Assembly (NCBI RefSeq): GCF_003589595.1
Contig: NW_020653397.1
Coordinates: 1,845,092-1,909,091 of the forward strand
Direction of reading: 5' to 3'
Length of the DNA stretch: 64,000 nt
From: Hyposmocoma kahamanoa
Taxonomy: Eukaryota > Arthropoda > Insecta > Lepidoptera > Cosmopterigidae
The stretch's first letter is position 1. Every line of letters begins with the position of its first letter. Below, piece by piece: positions 41,816-55,387 of the stretch. Made by a program: the position numbers and the translations under genes. The notes below the pieces were generated by a model that saw nothing but the letters and a program-made list of their open reading frames with translations, had not been told where the DNA came from and did no database searches.

Positions 41816-44800
41816 GAGCACTATCTAGAATATCCAAACTAGAATCTATTTTTAAAAAAATACCCCTTATTGGTTCGCTTCACGTCTTCATGCTGCGCCC
41901 ACATTGCAAACGGTTGGGTCAGCCTCAAATTATTACTTACAATCGTCGGTAAAGTTAAATAGTTTTCGAACACATATTATAAAAATAGTTAATTAAGTTA
42001 GCTACAATTCTATTTGCAATTGTCGAAAACGAATAAGAAACGTACAAAGGTCCTTTAAGTGCTGTAATATAATAAACATAATATAGCTATAATAGTATAA
42101 AACCAAGGTGTTAGCTGTTTCACAGCGCGATCGCATCTGCATATGGAGGGTCGCGGAGTTAGCATTCATAACGTCTGGTTTATACTTACTGATAGAGGAT
42201 GTGAGAATATATGTGTGCTCATTTGGATTAGATGTGGCATCTGATGTAGATAGATAGAAAAAAACAGCTACTTTTGTAAGTATTCACGGTTTGATCTTTA
42301 TCCAACGCAAGATTATTCTTGAACTTATCATGAGTCCTATCAGGGCTAAGTCATTTTTGTACGAGTGTCTTCTACAAATACTACGATAGTCAGCCTATTA
42401 CCAAGCTTGGTGATTATGGCGAATTTTTTTTTTATAGACACATCTTTAACAATGAACCATAACAAATTTATGTAGCAAGTAGCTGTATCACACCATATGG
42501 ATTCGGACGTTGAGTTCTACTGTTGAATTAGGTCACCTCTAAAGAACAACGTAGTAATTTTCTACATCCAAGTCGTCATTTGCGGATTCAATATCAGCCC
42601 TTTGCTGTTTGCATGTAACCTGACACCTCGATAGATTCAAGCTTTGTCTTCCTCCCCCTCCCCCGCATTTCAAACTTTCCCCCATTTGGATTGTGGTTCT
42701 TTTCAAATCGACCCCTTACTTCCTAATTTCAGTTTTTATATTTTTCGTTTTGTTTGACATTTAATATTTTGCTATTGTCTTCAAAATGTTGAATGGCTTT
42801 TTTAAACCGCCTACACTAAATAATTGCCACAAGTTAAATTCTGCTTCATGCTCTTGACTTTGCTTTAGTCGATAAAAATTTTGAGTTCATGTTTTTCTAG
42901 TCAAGCCTTATTGTTATTTTAGAAAACCGTTTCGTTACTACATGAAAGCGTAGTTTGTGTTCATAATGTATTTTGTTGTGTTTCTGTCATACTTCTATTG
43001 AAGTTAATGATTGACAGCACAGGTTTTATTTATTGTTATTCTCATCACTTTGTACGTTTATAAAAATTACAGGTAAACCACCCGTAGTCATTGACTTTGA
43101 CATTTGACTAAATAGAAGAATACTTACAAAATTAAAGGTGAATAAAATATTGGAAACCACACAACATAATGCTTAAATGGATACTTTAAAAAGTATATAA
43201 AAGAAGATAATTGATTTTCTGACTTTTATAACACATGACATTTTTATAAACCATTGTAAAACATCACCAAAACAAACGGAGAAAAAAGCCATAAACCATT
43301 TGTAAAAACGACAAAAAACATTCAAAATATACAACAAAACTTCGTCAAATGAAAATGCAAAAACTGTGTCCCGTAAAAGCAAAGTACAGTTTCACATATG
43401 AAGAGCAAACTTTCAATATCTCTGAAAAACTTGGCAAAAAAAAAAGATGATTGAAACAAACCCGACAACTTCGGGCCCTCCCTAAGTGTATTAAACTGCC
43501 CGAACTTTCTAAAAAGTAAATGACAAAGTGAAATAATATAAATACTTTCAATAATAAAAAGTTGATATTGGTTCAAGTTTTTCTGTATGGTGTAAGGGAG
43601 AGATATCGCAAAGTTTGGACGACAATTCTTTATAAAGCGAAGCACATGCCAAGGGGCGCCAGGTCATAAATAGGACTACGTAATCGGTACCTCTAGTCTT
43701 TTTGTAAGCATCATAATAAAAGTACAAAAATGAGCTGAGATAAGATGGTTTAGTGAATTAGCTTCGCGACAAACTTTACTTGAGCTTCCATAAAGCATCC
43801 AATGACATTTTGAACAGACCAAAATTAATGAATAATAATAATTGTCAAGTTTGAAATTTCTTTGAAATATATGAGGTAGTGCCAATAGCGGATGCAAAAG
43901 AACAAATAAAAGTACTGAAGTTATTTTTCACGTAAGCTTCTGTTTTGAACCATCTCCTCTCTTGGAAGCTGTTGGAGGGTGCGGCGCTCACGGAAGGACT
44001 AGCGAAGTAGAAAATGTCAGGATGTGTTATCACTGAAAAGTTAAACTGACCTTAGAAGGGAAACGAGTCATTGTATTATAACATTTAAGAACAGATAATA
44101 CTATATAATTAAATAATATAAAACCACTTTCGATAACATTATTATGCAAAAATCGACTTGTTACTCCTTAACCAACAACTTTACTCTATATCGAACTATC
44201 ATATTCAATAGAAAAATCTATACAACTTAAACCTCAAAAGAAACGCCAAATTACATTTTAAATTGAATGAGACAAAACAGACCTCTTTCTAAACTACGAT
44301 AAACCGACAAACATAAAAATTTAACAAAATCATCCACAGTGAAATAAAAACTTTCGGGACACGTCAATAAGTTGAAAAGTATTTATCGAAGGGACAAGAA
44401 TGAGATAAATAATAGAGAAATGATTCACAACCTGCCGACGCTGTTGTTCGCTTTTACGACGAATGAAAACTTTTTACGAGGCCCGGACATTTTGACAAGA
44501 TAGAAAAGCGATCGAAACATTTTGCCACAATTTGTTTGTAAATATTCATGTCTGTCCCAAAAAAATTGGTGAGCAGTCATTATCAGAATTTAGCTATACT
44601 GATATAACTGAAATTGAAACTATAGGTTATGAAATATAAACGACCTACACTAGAAGCCAGACCTAAGGAATTGCATATATTGCAGTCAATCTGATATCCC
44701 AAACTGCCCGACCACTAACTAGCCCAAGAAACCCAAAATCTCATATGACTGTAATCCAGTTGAAAATGTCGTATTTGTGAACATCAAATCCACAATCTAA

Positions 44801-46444
44801 AGCAACTTCAAAATTTTTATGACACCCATAATTTTCTCTCAACATTTTCAATAACTTATCGGTCACAAGTGTGTCGAAAAGATGGCTTATCGCAGCCTAT
44901 CTATATATATCTAGTGTTATCTACACTTATCAACGCGTGTGGATTTCTACCAAAATTCCCATGTAACAGTAAGATACTGTCAGTGCGAATTGATATCGAA
45001 ATTATCGGAATTTGAACACGAATTTACAAATATTTGAGGATTACATTTAGGCGTCGTGTGATTTACTATTTACTTTTGTACGCTTTATTCATAATAAAGT
45101 ACACAGTTCAACACCTTAGGTTCATCATAAAAACTATTCTTTCTAAAAAATTACTGTGCAAGAAACTACTTGTTTTCAACAAAACTCAAATATTATCTAC
45201 TTTACGAACTGTCTTACAACATAAGTAGTCACATTTGAGTACAATTTCGTAACATATCATATATATCACAATATCTACGTATATAATGTTCAGGAAACTC
45301 GTTGATTGAATTCAAAACAGTACCTACAGCAGAATAAATTCGGCAATCCGATACATTAGTTGATAAATTCAACGGCACTTCCAATCCCCATCAAACAAGC
45401 GCACATAAGCACCGAATCCATTACATGACATCCTAATGCTTTGAGAGACGAACAGTATCACTTCGAAAGCTAACATTGGCTCTCGCTAATAATAACAACC
45501 CCTAAGATCCACCCTTTAAGAATTCCAACTAATAGAAAGCACATAGACAGACATACAATCCATCACGATTCCCCTTCCAATGTATTATTTATAGGGACAT
45601 TCTGAAACCCGCTAATCTTTCAATATCTTGAGAATTTTGGGGACATACAACTTAGGGATCCAGTCCAGCTGTACAAGATAAAATAAATCTTTACGCTATT
45701 GATATAAAAGCTAGTTTTGTTGATAGGGACTACATTAGTCATATTGCTGATGCTACAATATAAGGAACAGAAGATGCTAGCATTAACTCTGTTGATGAGA
45801 TCTCTAATGTTAAAGAGACAAAGCTGGTTTTCAAAAGAATTACTGGCATAGAAAAGTTTGTGAGGTTAGAATAATTGCAGGATTTGTTTGTTTTGGATAG
45901 CAAAAGCAGTAATAGTGCATGCGGAGGAAAATTAATGGTGCTTCCTTAATGAATTTTCGTTATGAGAGTCACTGGTGGTAATGGTATTGTTTTTACGGTA
46001 AATAAATGGTGTGGCATGGATTGTGAATGGTTCTTTATTTGCTTGAAGGAATTTTTAGAGATGCTTCGCTGTAAAAACGTTGCGGTAGTTTTACGTTACG
46101 TAAGTGCTAAGTAGACAAACAATGCGTAGTGAAGGCAATTACTTAAGCTATACGTACAAATATGTTTGTGTGAATAATTTATTATAAAAACAGAATATTT
46201 AGTATAGCTTTCTCTAATTTTACTAGTATAATTTTATATGACTTGTTCATTGTGGTTGTGTTGTGATTACCAAGAACACAATCATGAAGTTTAAGACTAA
46301 CACCTATTTTTATTAAACCACACTTCACGTTTCAAAGTAAACACAAAAAGGACATCCTACAAAGTCCAAAAAAACTTTCGACTTTCTTAAAGATAAAACT
46401 AAATACAAAATCTCGTCTGCCGTCTATTTCTATAAATACATCAC
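41816..46444. other. long unique non-coding stretch
   Basis: I see no gene, repeat match or tRNA-like box in these 4.6 kb. Overlapping minus-strand open frames of 68-107 codons at 43.2-43.9 kb are AT-rich, shift between registers and show no motif. They are regarded as chance. Confidence 0.5.
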
Positions 46445-46528
46445 TTAGCAAGAGACGAGGAAAAAAATGGTGTAGCTTGAGGGGCCCAGAATAGATCCCT
46501 GTGGGACTCTTCACACAGTAACGCGAGT
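46445..46528 (-). mobile_element. LINE reverse-transcriptase relic
   Basis: The minus strand encodes TRVTV, a stop, then RVPQGSILGPSSYTIFFLVS. The VPQGSILGP motif is diagnostic for non-LTR reverse transcriptases. About 28 codons remain. Confidence 0.7.
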
Positions 46529-47003
46529 AGGTCGGTTCTCCCTACTTCGACCCCTGGTCATGTTATGAAAAAATATTCCCCATATCTTTCTTTATCACAC
46601 GTTCACTTTTGCATTGCAGTTTTACTTCAAGCTTTATGTGAGAGAGCTCAAGAAAACTAGCAATGTAAGTCCAACCTTTCTATATAATCTTAACAATATG
46701 CAAAATATATTTAATATTATGATGTCTTATGCTGTCCCCTAGTGACGTTGCCGTTCGTTAGTCAGTGTCATTATAAGCAGATTGCTTTTTTAAATACAAT
46801 TAATTGTAATGAAAGACCTTTTAGAGAATAGAAGGAATTCGCCAAAGGTGTGTCCTCTCCGTGTTCATTTGTATTCATGAAAACAGTAATATGATAATTA
46901 GCTGCGGATATGTTTTTTTTAATAATGTAAAAAAAGTACTTATTCGTGATTAAGAATTGAACATTAGTCGTATTTACCAGCAACTGTTTTTAAAGTTATT
47001 ATC
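46529..47003. other. non-coding stretch, nothing recognised
   Basis: No gene or repeat recognised between the relic and the MITE. Confidence 0.45.
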
Positions 47004-47231
47004 CATTGACTTACAATTATATGGACGTCGGGTCCGCGCTAAAAAGTATCCGCACTTGTAAGGCGCTAAAATCGTATACAGAGCGCCAAACTCCGCTTTA
47101 GTCTTCATTTGTTCGACTGACAGCGCGATACTGCGATGACATTACAATTTAATTTTCGAATAGGTTGACTTGGGACATTTTTTTCGTGGTTTTTGTATTA
47201 GACCCGTCGTCCATTTATTTGTAAGTCAATG
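47004..47231. mobile_element. MITE with perfect 8-bp target duplication, copy 2
   Basis: 228-bp element whose ends are 'cattgacttacaattatatg' and 'tccatttatttgtaagtcaa' plus tg. It is flanked by identical octamers ttattatc at 46,996-47,003 and 47,232-47,239. The interior matches the 7.8-kb copy ('gacgtcgggtccgcg', 'gttcgactgacagcg', 'tttttcgtggtttttgtatt') but lacks about 60 bases in the middle. A perfect duplication shows that this copy has stayed where it inserted. Confidence 0.93.
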
Positions 47232-47239
47232 TTATTATC

Positions 47240-49232
47240 ATTAAAAATTAGATGCCTATGTTATTACTATAAAGAAAGTGATACCGATATAAACATATGA
47301 ACTGGAAACATCTGCTTGTTTTTCTAACTTATCTTACCAACAAGGAACAGACACCTGCTATTTCTGAACATGATTTAACACTTACCTGAAACAAAATTAA
47401 CAAAACATACAAATAAACGATAAACCAACACCTTGTTGATGTTGTGTAAAATAAAAGAAAGTAACAACTAAGAACCCAACTCGACAGAAGAATTCGATTT
47501 GAAATTTCAAATTGGAACATTCTATTCATCATTTAGTTTCTTAATTTAAAAATGGCCGGTTGTAATCGAGTGGATGCGAGAGCGACCGGCGTCTGCGCAG
47601 CTCATTATGGTGCTCATAACGATGCTCCGTAAATCAAGCGAACACCCAAAGGCCATTGTCTCGTACCAACGCAGATGGGATCGAAAACTCGATTCTCGGA
47701 CAAATATCGACTTTTGCCACGATTGCTCCGCTGATTAACGGACTACGTTATGTGTCATAATCGTAAATTTTACTCGACACTTTACTAGCTTCGTATTATA
47801 ATGGCAATATTGAGATTTCTCTCTTCCAACTTTAATGATATTGTTTTATTTCCCTTTCAAGTGTTATTTTATTGTTTTTGCGTTGAACACTTGTAAATAT
47901 TTCCCCATTTCTCTTGCACGTTATTTTACTTCTCATTCAAGAAGAAGTTAAAGCTGCTGCTAAATGCGACGTTTGAAAACAAAATTTTAATACTGACGAG
48001 GCATTCATCGTATGTACAAGTCTATTCACTGTCGTATCTAATTCTGTATTGAAATTTAAACTTTGAATGAAGAGAATAAAGTACAAAGAGTGGTTTTGGG
48101 CTAAGGTGATCTACGTGCCGCTGACCCAGTATGTGCGCGCGCGCCGTGCCAAAATAATTGACAAAGCCGGTGTCATCGCGTTGCCAGCCGAATATTTCGC
48201 AATTATAGATCTAGAGCGAGTACATACCGAGGATACTAAACCTCTCAAGTATACATTTATATCTATGTCAATTAACTGCAGATGAAAACTTAATATTGTT
48301 CCTTGGAGTCATCCTTTCCACTCCTGAAGTGTTTGTTTTCAAGAAGGCCTTTATTTACAAATATCACAGTTTTACCGGACGCAAAGAAGCTTTGCAGAAT
48401 CCTTGCAAAGAGCAGTATTTTAGCTCGAGCACTCAATGAAAGTTATTTATCGTCGACAGTGAAATAACAACGGTCCATTTCCACAGAAAAAGGACTAGTT
48501 ACAATTAAACTGACAATTTAGCGCCCGCATGGAGAGAAAACAATTGACAGCGTTCGTTCAACTCTTCGTGAGGAATCGAATGCTGTCGGGTTGGCATGGA
48601 GCCTAATCGTCGGCGCGGGAGTCGCGTAAATCTCTATGGCCGTCGTCAGGGGCCATTCCTCGGACGGTTGGGAACGCTCGCTGACTGACAGGGTGGGTTT
48701 TGTTGTGGACAAATTGATGCATAGTCACACCTCCATGCTTTCATTCAGTTGTCGATGTTTTCAACGGTTCTTCACCAATAGGTGCGGAGTTGATGATTGA
48801 TAAGGTCAGTAGCACGTTGGTCTTTGGGTGACAGTGGAAACCAGTTACTTACACCTTCACTGTATTTTAGAATTCCGTGAATAAAAATTTAATAAAGTCC
48901 GTTGAAATTACGTATGTCATAATACTACCGCCATTAGTTGAAAAGACACATGTGACATTTTTTCAAAAATTTTGTTATGTATACTGCCGTGATCAGTGAA
49001 AATGGCCGACCTGTCACTATTTTTATTTTTACGTAGGTGGATAAGGTTACCGCAAGAGAAAACTAGAATTTTATTACATTTCTTTAAACTAAAACGGCGA
49101 CAGAATAGTTCATTCATATCAGAATATTATTTTTATGTTTTGCACAAATAGCCTACCCTGTTTATCACGATCCACTAAAAGTTTATGCAATATATTATAT
49201 TTGTTATTTTAAATAGCAATTAAAACTTAGTT
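47240..49232. other. unique sequence with two GC-rich patches
   Basis: No gene called. Patches at 47,555-47,710 ('gcgagagcgaccggcgtctg') and 48,530-48,700 ('gtcggcgcgggagtcgcgta') stand out. An open frame of 72 codons at 48,067-48,285 (with WFWAKVIYVPLTQYVRARRA) has fairly balanced composition but no motif, partner exon or splice site I can trust. Confidence 0.4.
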
Positions 49233-49652
49233 TTATATCGAGTTCTTAGGTTTTCGCGATTGTTACACATAAGAAATGAAACTATTTTTCCGGATTTAAA
49301 TCGCGTATATTTGTTTTTTCAAACAAACCGACGTTTCGGGCCCTTTACAGGTCCCATGGTCACGGTTGACCGAGGTAGTACAATCTTCAATCAGTTATGT
49401 CTAATATTAATGCAAACCACCCTATTTTTTCACTATAGTTACAATAGTTATTAATTAAATACCTTATTTTTAATTTTACAAAGAAAACATTCCAATTTAC
49501 TCTACATTAAGTTTTACAAATTATGTTATTGAATGAATTTTTATTAAGTTTAATTTATTATTAATTATTAATAGAAATTAGAATAAACTAAAACATATTA
49601 ATTAGTACTGCAGTCTTATTTATGTCTGTTTGGGATTTTTCATTAGTTTTAT
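49233..49652 (-). mobile_element. Penelope-like element 3' end, minus strand
   Basis: Inverse of 26,912-27,325. Read on the minus strand it starts with the last codons before the stop ('aatgaaaaatcccaaacaga'), runs through the same AT-rich UTR and ends in the terminal repeat ('tcaaccgtgaccatgggacc', 'gggcccgaaacgtcggtttg', 'atttaaatccggaaaaatag') and the closing 'aaaacctaagaactcgat'. It is more severely 5'-truncated than the other copy. Confidence 0.85.
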
Positions 49653-51392
49653 ACAAAACATAGGTGGAAACCGATACACTATAATATGTTACTTTTATTT
49701 TATGGAAAACTTCCGCTTCCCTCATAAACATAATCACATACAAAGCATTCTTAAGTGCCAATGCGCTTACACTGTCTATCACAACATCGCAAACTTTGTA
49801 AATCCCAATTACTCGCACAAAACTTACTCATTTTCCTCCTGAAAATATCTTAAAATACCTTTTCGAAACCATTGTACTCCTCCTTGTAAACAAGTCAACG
49901 TGTACCAGGAGACAATGGCTTTGCGAAGCTATCGGCCGCTAACGAGTAACCCGATCCAGAACCGATACGTTCATTAGCCCGTTGCGGGATTATGCTCGCC
50001 TGGTACATGATACTCTCTTATATCGGAGGATAATATCATTTCATGTCGCTCCGTTTGGCAGAATACTGAGATAATTTTCAAATTTCCACACGTTTTACTT
50101 TCTATAATACAATAATGTGCTTGCTTGGGCATGTTTAAAAAGTTAGTCTATACTTTTTGCACTCATGATATACCTGAATGAACTACATTAATTCTCTATA
50201 TCAAACGCCAGTTTAAACGAAAATCAGTCTTGTATGTCATTGGTTTGAATTTCTCTTTCTGCATCAATCTGCCCAGGTTTTGTTGCAATCTGAGCACTTT
50301 TTTGACGCTTCAATAATCCGATAATGCACCACTTTCTCGTAATACTTTTTGCTATTACTTTCATATAATTCACTCCTATTAGGTACCTTATAAGGCGCTT
50401 TTCACTTCTTACCTGTCCACGATATCATAATTATCAATATAAATTACAGTAATAAGTAAACAGAATTGCAGAATTTTGAAGGCGTTCATTAGGAGTTCAA
50501 ACAACGTTTTATTAGCATAAAGTCGTATGCGACTTTCCCTTATTTGATGATTCGGGATGTAAACTATCTATCTGCTAAACAACATCTAAACTTGTGAAGC
50601 TCTTAGGATGTTATTGAGTAATATACATATGTATATCTATCAAAAGTTCTGAATGGCGTTAGCAAAAGTACAATAAAGATAATTATCCTTAAAAAGATCA
50701 AAGTGTTGTCCTGATCAAAATCTAAAACGGATCAAATCTTGTGAAAAGACTGATAGAAGTAACAAGTAAGGCGCGTAATGGATAAACCAAACAGTATCTG
50801 CTTATTCCATCGGAATTAAGGTGTGATGGTGTAGTATGTATACCATTTTTACCAGCAAAATGTATAGAAGTCCAACAAGGCTATAATTTATGTCCTCTTC
50901 TTTTCTGTTTTGAAGATTACAGTTGGATGCCATTTTGTTTTAATATTATTGAACACTAATACATTCTCTTCGATTCAAATTTCTGGGAACTCCATCTTTC
51001 ACACCGCACCGTATCGCGGTTTGCACCTCCGTTTAATTAAAAGGAATTCCAAACAACTAATTAGCCGAAATTAAATGGCATAATATAATTCTGTTACAAC
51101 AAAAAATGAACAACCATACCCGCATGTACAGTCAGCTAGAGGGAACTTGAATTTACTGAAGTAATACGTAGACTATATTTTTAGTGTAACTGCAACATGT
51201 GATGCGTATTGCTTGGTGTCTGATATTATTAGGATTGACGTAGATGATAGAGTGAAAGAAGTTGGTTTATAGACACATGTTCATTGTTCAGTCTTCAGAA
51301 TAGATATAAGATAATGGAGTTAGAATAAAATGTAAACATAATTGCCACCAAGCAATACGATTCGCATGTTATTGTTAGACATAGTCTACACT
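49653..51392. other. unique sequence, nothing recognised
   Basis: Non-coding. A GC-richer patch at 49,890-50,035 ('gctatcggccgctaacgagt', 'agcccgttgcgggattatgc') may be constrained non-coding DNA, by composition only. Confidence 0.4.
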
Positions 51393-51640
51393 TAGTAGCA
51401 GTAGAGATCCTGGTGAGAGTTCGTCCAAGGAAGTACTGCTTTACCAATTTCAGCCGCCAAGCAGTAATGTGAGCATTACTGCGTTTCCGGGTGCTGGTGA
51501 AATTACAGGCACATGGGACTTGTCAACTTATGTCTCAGGGTGATCTTCGCGGTTAAAACTGTCATGGATACGCGTGTCGGTTACCACCAGGCGCACGACT
51601 TCTTCGTCCCATCTTGGACCATATATAATAATAAAAAAAA
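51393..51640 (+). repeat. family R, near full length, rightmost copy
   Basis: Begins 'agtagcagtagagatcctgg', continues 'cagccgccaagcagtaatgt', 'ggtgctggtgaaattacagg', 'cttgtcaacttatgtctcag' and ends 'ccaggcgcacgacttcttcg' with an A run. No copy was found to the right of this one. Confidence 0.88.
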
Positions 51641-54600
51641 TTTTATTGAATGAAATAAATGTAAAAACACAAAATTCAATTTCATTTCAAACCCTAGAAT
51701 AATAAACATTGCAAAAGATTAGGCATGGAAAGAAATATTTACACACATTATTAGACCAATAAAAACGTAAAAGGTAGGAACTGGAAAAATCCCGTTAGAC
51801 AGATACTTTTCTATGTATATCATAGACAATTCCTGCTTTTGGTCGTCCAAAGTCAAGTTCATTAATTTTTAATATTCCAAAGTTTCTTAAGCTAATTGTA
51901 CTTTCGAAATCATCGTGCGGTCATCTTTAAGTCAAGATTCTTTCGAGGCTATCTAAAAGGACCAAATTTTTACAATACATGCAACATTCAACGTTAACCC
52001 TATAACCATAAAGATCAAATACAAGTAAAATTTATACTATATGTCTACTAAAAGACAAAATGCAGTAAGTAGAAAATTGTATATTGTAAGGAATCAATCG
52101 ATTTGGAAAAAAAGTAAATTCGCAATTAGTTTTTGAATTCGCTTCAGCGGCTCGAAGCAATGATAATTACTAAGATATAGTGGAGATAATATGTTAAAAG
52201 CGGCAAGAAAATGTATTAACTCTTTTAATGCACAATGCACACGGCACATGTTATAAATACGTCTCCTTATTTGCTCAAAATTATTAGAACGGAACTACAA
52301 TATCGATGCCTGTTTTTCAAGTTACAGAATTCTAAACTATAGCGGAGAAACTACATAATCTGTTTATTTTTTACCTTATTTATGAGTTCGGTTACGCACA
52401 TAAAGTACGCATATCACACAGTTATAAAAGCATGTCGATATTGCAAATTACAATTCTACTTATAAACTGCGTACGATTCATTTTTCAATTTTGAATTTTT
52501 AAATCGCATCTGTCGTGGAATTTTTAAGACAAAACGGTTACCATAAATAATTAAATTGACAACCTTCAAAATCACAATTTTAAAGTTATACCCTTATACC
52601 GAACGTCAAATTGCATTAGTGTGCGCTCGAGTGTCGCTACACGTACGGGGACACGAGGTTGAATTATTCGCGAGATAGTTCCGCCGATATGCGCGCGCGC
52701 AACAAAACAATTCAACAAATTGAGCTTTCGCATGGATTTGAATCTTGACCAGTGTAGAGTGAGACCTTATGGGTCAGAGTACTATAATTTTTAATATTCA
52801 TTGTATGAATTTGTGGACTAGCTATTTTCAATATTGTTATCAATTTTATTTATGGTGGCCAGTACCATTACAAATATACAAATACAAATATATTTTTGTA
52901 CTTAGTTATAGTTGACGGGTCTAAAAAAGGACTTCATAGATTTTGATGAAATAAGATTTTATCTGTTTGTCTGTACGTCAATAAAACAAACAATATGTAT
53001 TGAAACATCTATGTATCTTTATAGCAATAATTATATGAAATTCTCGCCTTTAAACAATTAAAATTACAAATTACACTAACTTAAAATTCTTCAATTAAAA
53101 ACGAATTAAACGGAAAAATTATAAAGTAACTCTACGAGCTCACAGCGACCGACGACCGGCAAGTGGCAACTTGTAGGTCCAGTTTGTAGCAAAAAATGGC
53201 GGAATGCGTCCAGCAAATTTATTTCTTTATTTCATTACGTTCACGGCTTTTTAGACTCTGACTCGCACTATCCGTATTTAAACGCATCTATTTTAAAGGT
53301 TTAAGGTATAAAGAAAACCAAAAAGTAGAAAACAATAAAACTTTCGATTCAATTTTAATTCGTTATTGGAATGAACATAATCAAGCTGAAATCAAAAGTG
53401 GTACCACCAGCCCGTCCCAAATTTGAAATTGTAATAACCGGCAGCTAGTAATACATATTTGAAATTTTATAAAAGAACCCGTTTGACGCCACTTATACTT
53501 TTTAATTTTATATGTTGACCGACCTTCGATATAGCCAGGATGAATACATCGCGACTTTTTTTAGAAAAAAAAAGGTTTTTTATCGAGGCAGAAATTTAAA
53601 ACTCTCGATTGCATAATTTTGTACCTACGTCTGAGTCTATAATTTCAAAAGCAAACAGAATATTTTAAAGTGGGATAGAGTCTTAAGTGTGTTTAAGGAA
53701 ACTTTATTCAAGTTACCGAGTGGTAAATGAACACACGTGCGGCCCGGGTTCGTTTCCCGGGTAAATTTAGAACCGGTGAGGGGGAGGGGATGAGGGAATT
53801 AGTAACGAAGCACCTTTTTATAGAAGCAAGCGTCGGAGTCGCGTCACTATCTCGTAAACATACTCTATAGCTAAATGATATATTTATTGCTTAAAAATAT
53901 GAGGGAAGAGTTGTTTTCGAAATTATTATTGGTTTCTGAGACGAAATAGTCAGAATGAGTTACTGGTTATTAACAAGCCATCGACAAAGTTCAAACATTT
54001 TTATTAGAACGCGCGAAAATTAACGTCATGGGAACCGCCAATCAGGTGTGTGCGTATGGAATAAAAATGGCGGATTTTACATGATTTTCCAGTAAAACTG
54101 GCGGGAGGCGTACAGAGCCGCCTGCACTCCGTCGATGGAATACAAAATATATTATAAGTGCATATTTGCATTTAGAATTACGCGCTCGGGGCTTTGGCGA
54201 AGATAAGGGATAAAAATAACAAAATTGTAGGCAAATTGTGGGCACCGCCGTCTTATTGGCGCAAAAACGAACGGATTAAAGGTGGAGAGAATGGCTCGAG
54301 GGCAGATGCTCTTATATTATGTACGATATAAACCTATAATTTAAATAAAAAGAGACTAAAAAGGCATCTAAAAAAGATGACCATATCTCATTATGTATTC
54401 CTACACATTATCACAAACGTACCTACACAACATGTAATGTAAGACCTTGGCTCTTGATACAGCGTTGGAACTGATGACTTATATGAAATAAATTAAAAAC
54501 AACTAAATTCCTTTTCATGAAGGTGTTCGGGTACAAGCGTAACCCAGAGAGGACGTGTTAGACCATAACTTTTCTAAACTTGCCTGAACGCAGAAAATAT

Positions 54601-55017
54601 CTCACTAAACCGCTTCCGATAATACAGGTTTCCTGCACCGTTAAATTAAGTAGTTAATTGCTGTAGAAGATCGATACATTCCCAAAAATCCAAACCAAAA
54701 ACAACACAACAAACATTGCATACCAAATTACAATGTAGACTAAACCAATAGCAACGTGTCGATGTTATCTGACAGACGGACAGACAGACAGATCGAAGAG
54801 GCGTACCCGACCGCGCAATTCTCATACCAATAGATCTTATAGTCTATGATACCGCCTTTAGACTGAAAAATAGAGTAGTAGTACCGTTATAGGCTTATGA
54901 TTCATTTTATTGTAAGATATGAACAGGTGTATATTTATGTTTTTTTGGTAAGTAATCACAGCATACAAAGACGGATTTACATTATTATGTATTGCATTAT
55001 TTTTTAGGAAAAGGCCC
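51641..55017. other. long unique non-coding stretch
   Basis: No gene. A CpG-rich patch lies at 52,620-52,710 ('cgagtgtcgctacacgtacg', 'ccgatatgcgcgcgcgcaac') and a (GACA)n microsatellite at about 54,774-54,795. A tRNA-like remnant at 53,735 is listed separately. Confidence 0.45.
53735..53785 (+). repeat. tRNA-like B-box half, SINE remnant
   Basis: 'gcggcccgggttcgtttccc' then 'gggtaaatttag' has a strong B-box arm. A weak A box may be 'accgagtggtaaatgaac' just before it. Too degenerate for a tRNA gene. Confidence 0.45.
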
Positions 55018-55372
55018 GATAGAATGACGCTGGTGCCGTTAGAGAGGCGTAGGTGTCTCCTGTGCGACGCGACATGTGTTAGCACAAATTCAGCTTCGCA
55101 ACTCAGTGGCACAGTGACTCCAGCTGGTGCAGCGGCTGAATCCGCTGCTCGCAAGAAACGAGACAAATACCGAGATTTGGAATGTCGCTACATTATCGTT
55201 CCGCTCGCTAGCAATGCGAAAAAGTTTGTAGCGGAAATCGGGCAACGGCTAAGAGAGAGTGGAGATGACTCGGCGAGGAAATGCGGCAAGCGTGATGGGC
55301 ACCTTTGCGCCCGGGTCAGTCAGGGGCTGGCTTTCGACGAGTGTGGTAGATAGCACGGAACCATGTCAGTGT
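55018..55372 (+). mobile_element. LINE C-terminal relic (ATC-STNSAS type)
   Basis: An open frame from 55,024 encodes MTLVPLERRRCLLCDATCVS then TNSASQLSG, AAAESAARKKRDKYRDLECR and KKFVAEIGQRLRES. After a frameshift a second frame gives GTFAPGSVRGWLSTSVVDST then EPCQ. The order matches the minus-strand relic at 17.9-18.2 kb (LVWDATC, DTLAPSH, ILGTFSRG). Internal deletions are present around LASNAKK. It is directly followed by the Penelope terminal repeat pair. Confidence 0.78.
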
Positions 55373-55387
55373 AAGATAATAAATAAC

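Noticed and set aside
43173..43897. Overlapping minus-strand open frames up to 107 codons as a gene
   Set aside because: Different registers, AT-driven composition, no motif and no splice signals.
48067..48285. 72-codon open frame as a host exon
   Set aside because: Composition is fairly coding-like, but no flanking splice sites or family resemblance could be supported.
49985..50005. 16-base match 'ttatgctcgcctggta' shared with 17,169-17,184
   Set aside because: A match of this length is about what chance allows among all pairs in a 64-kb window, and the flanks do not match.
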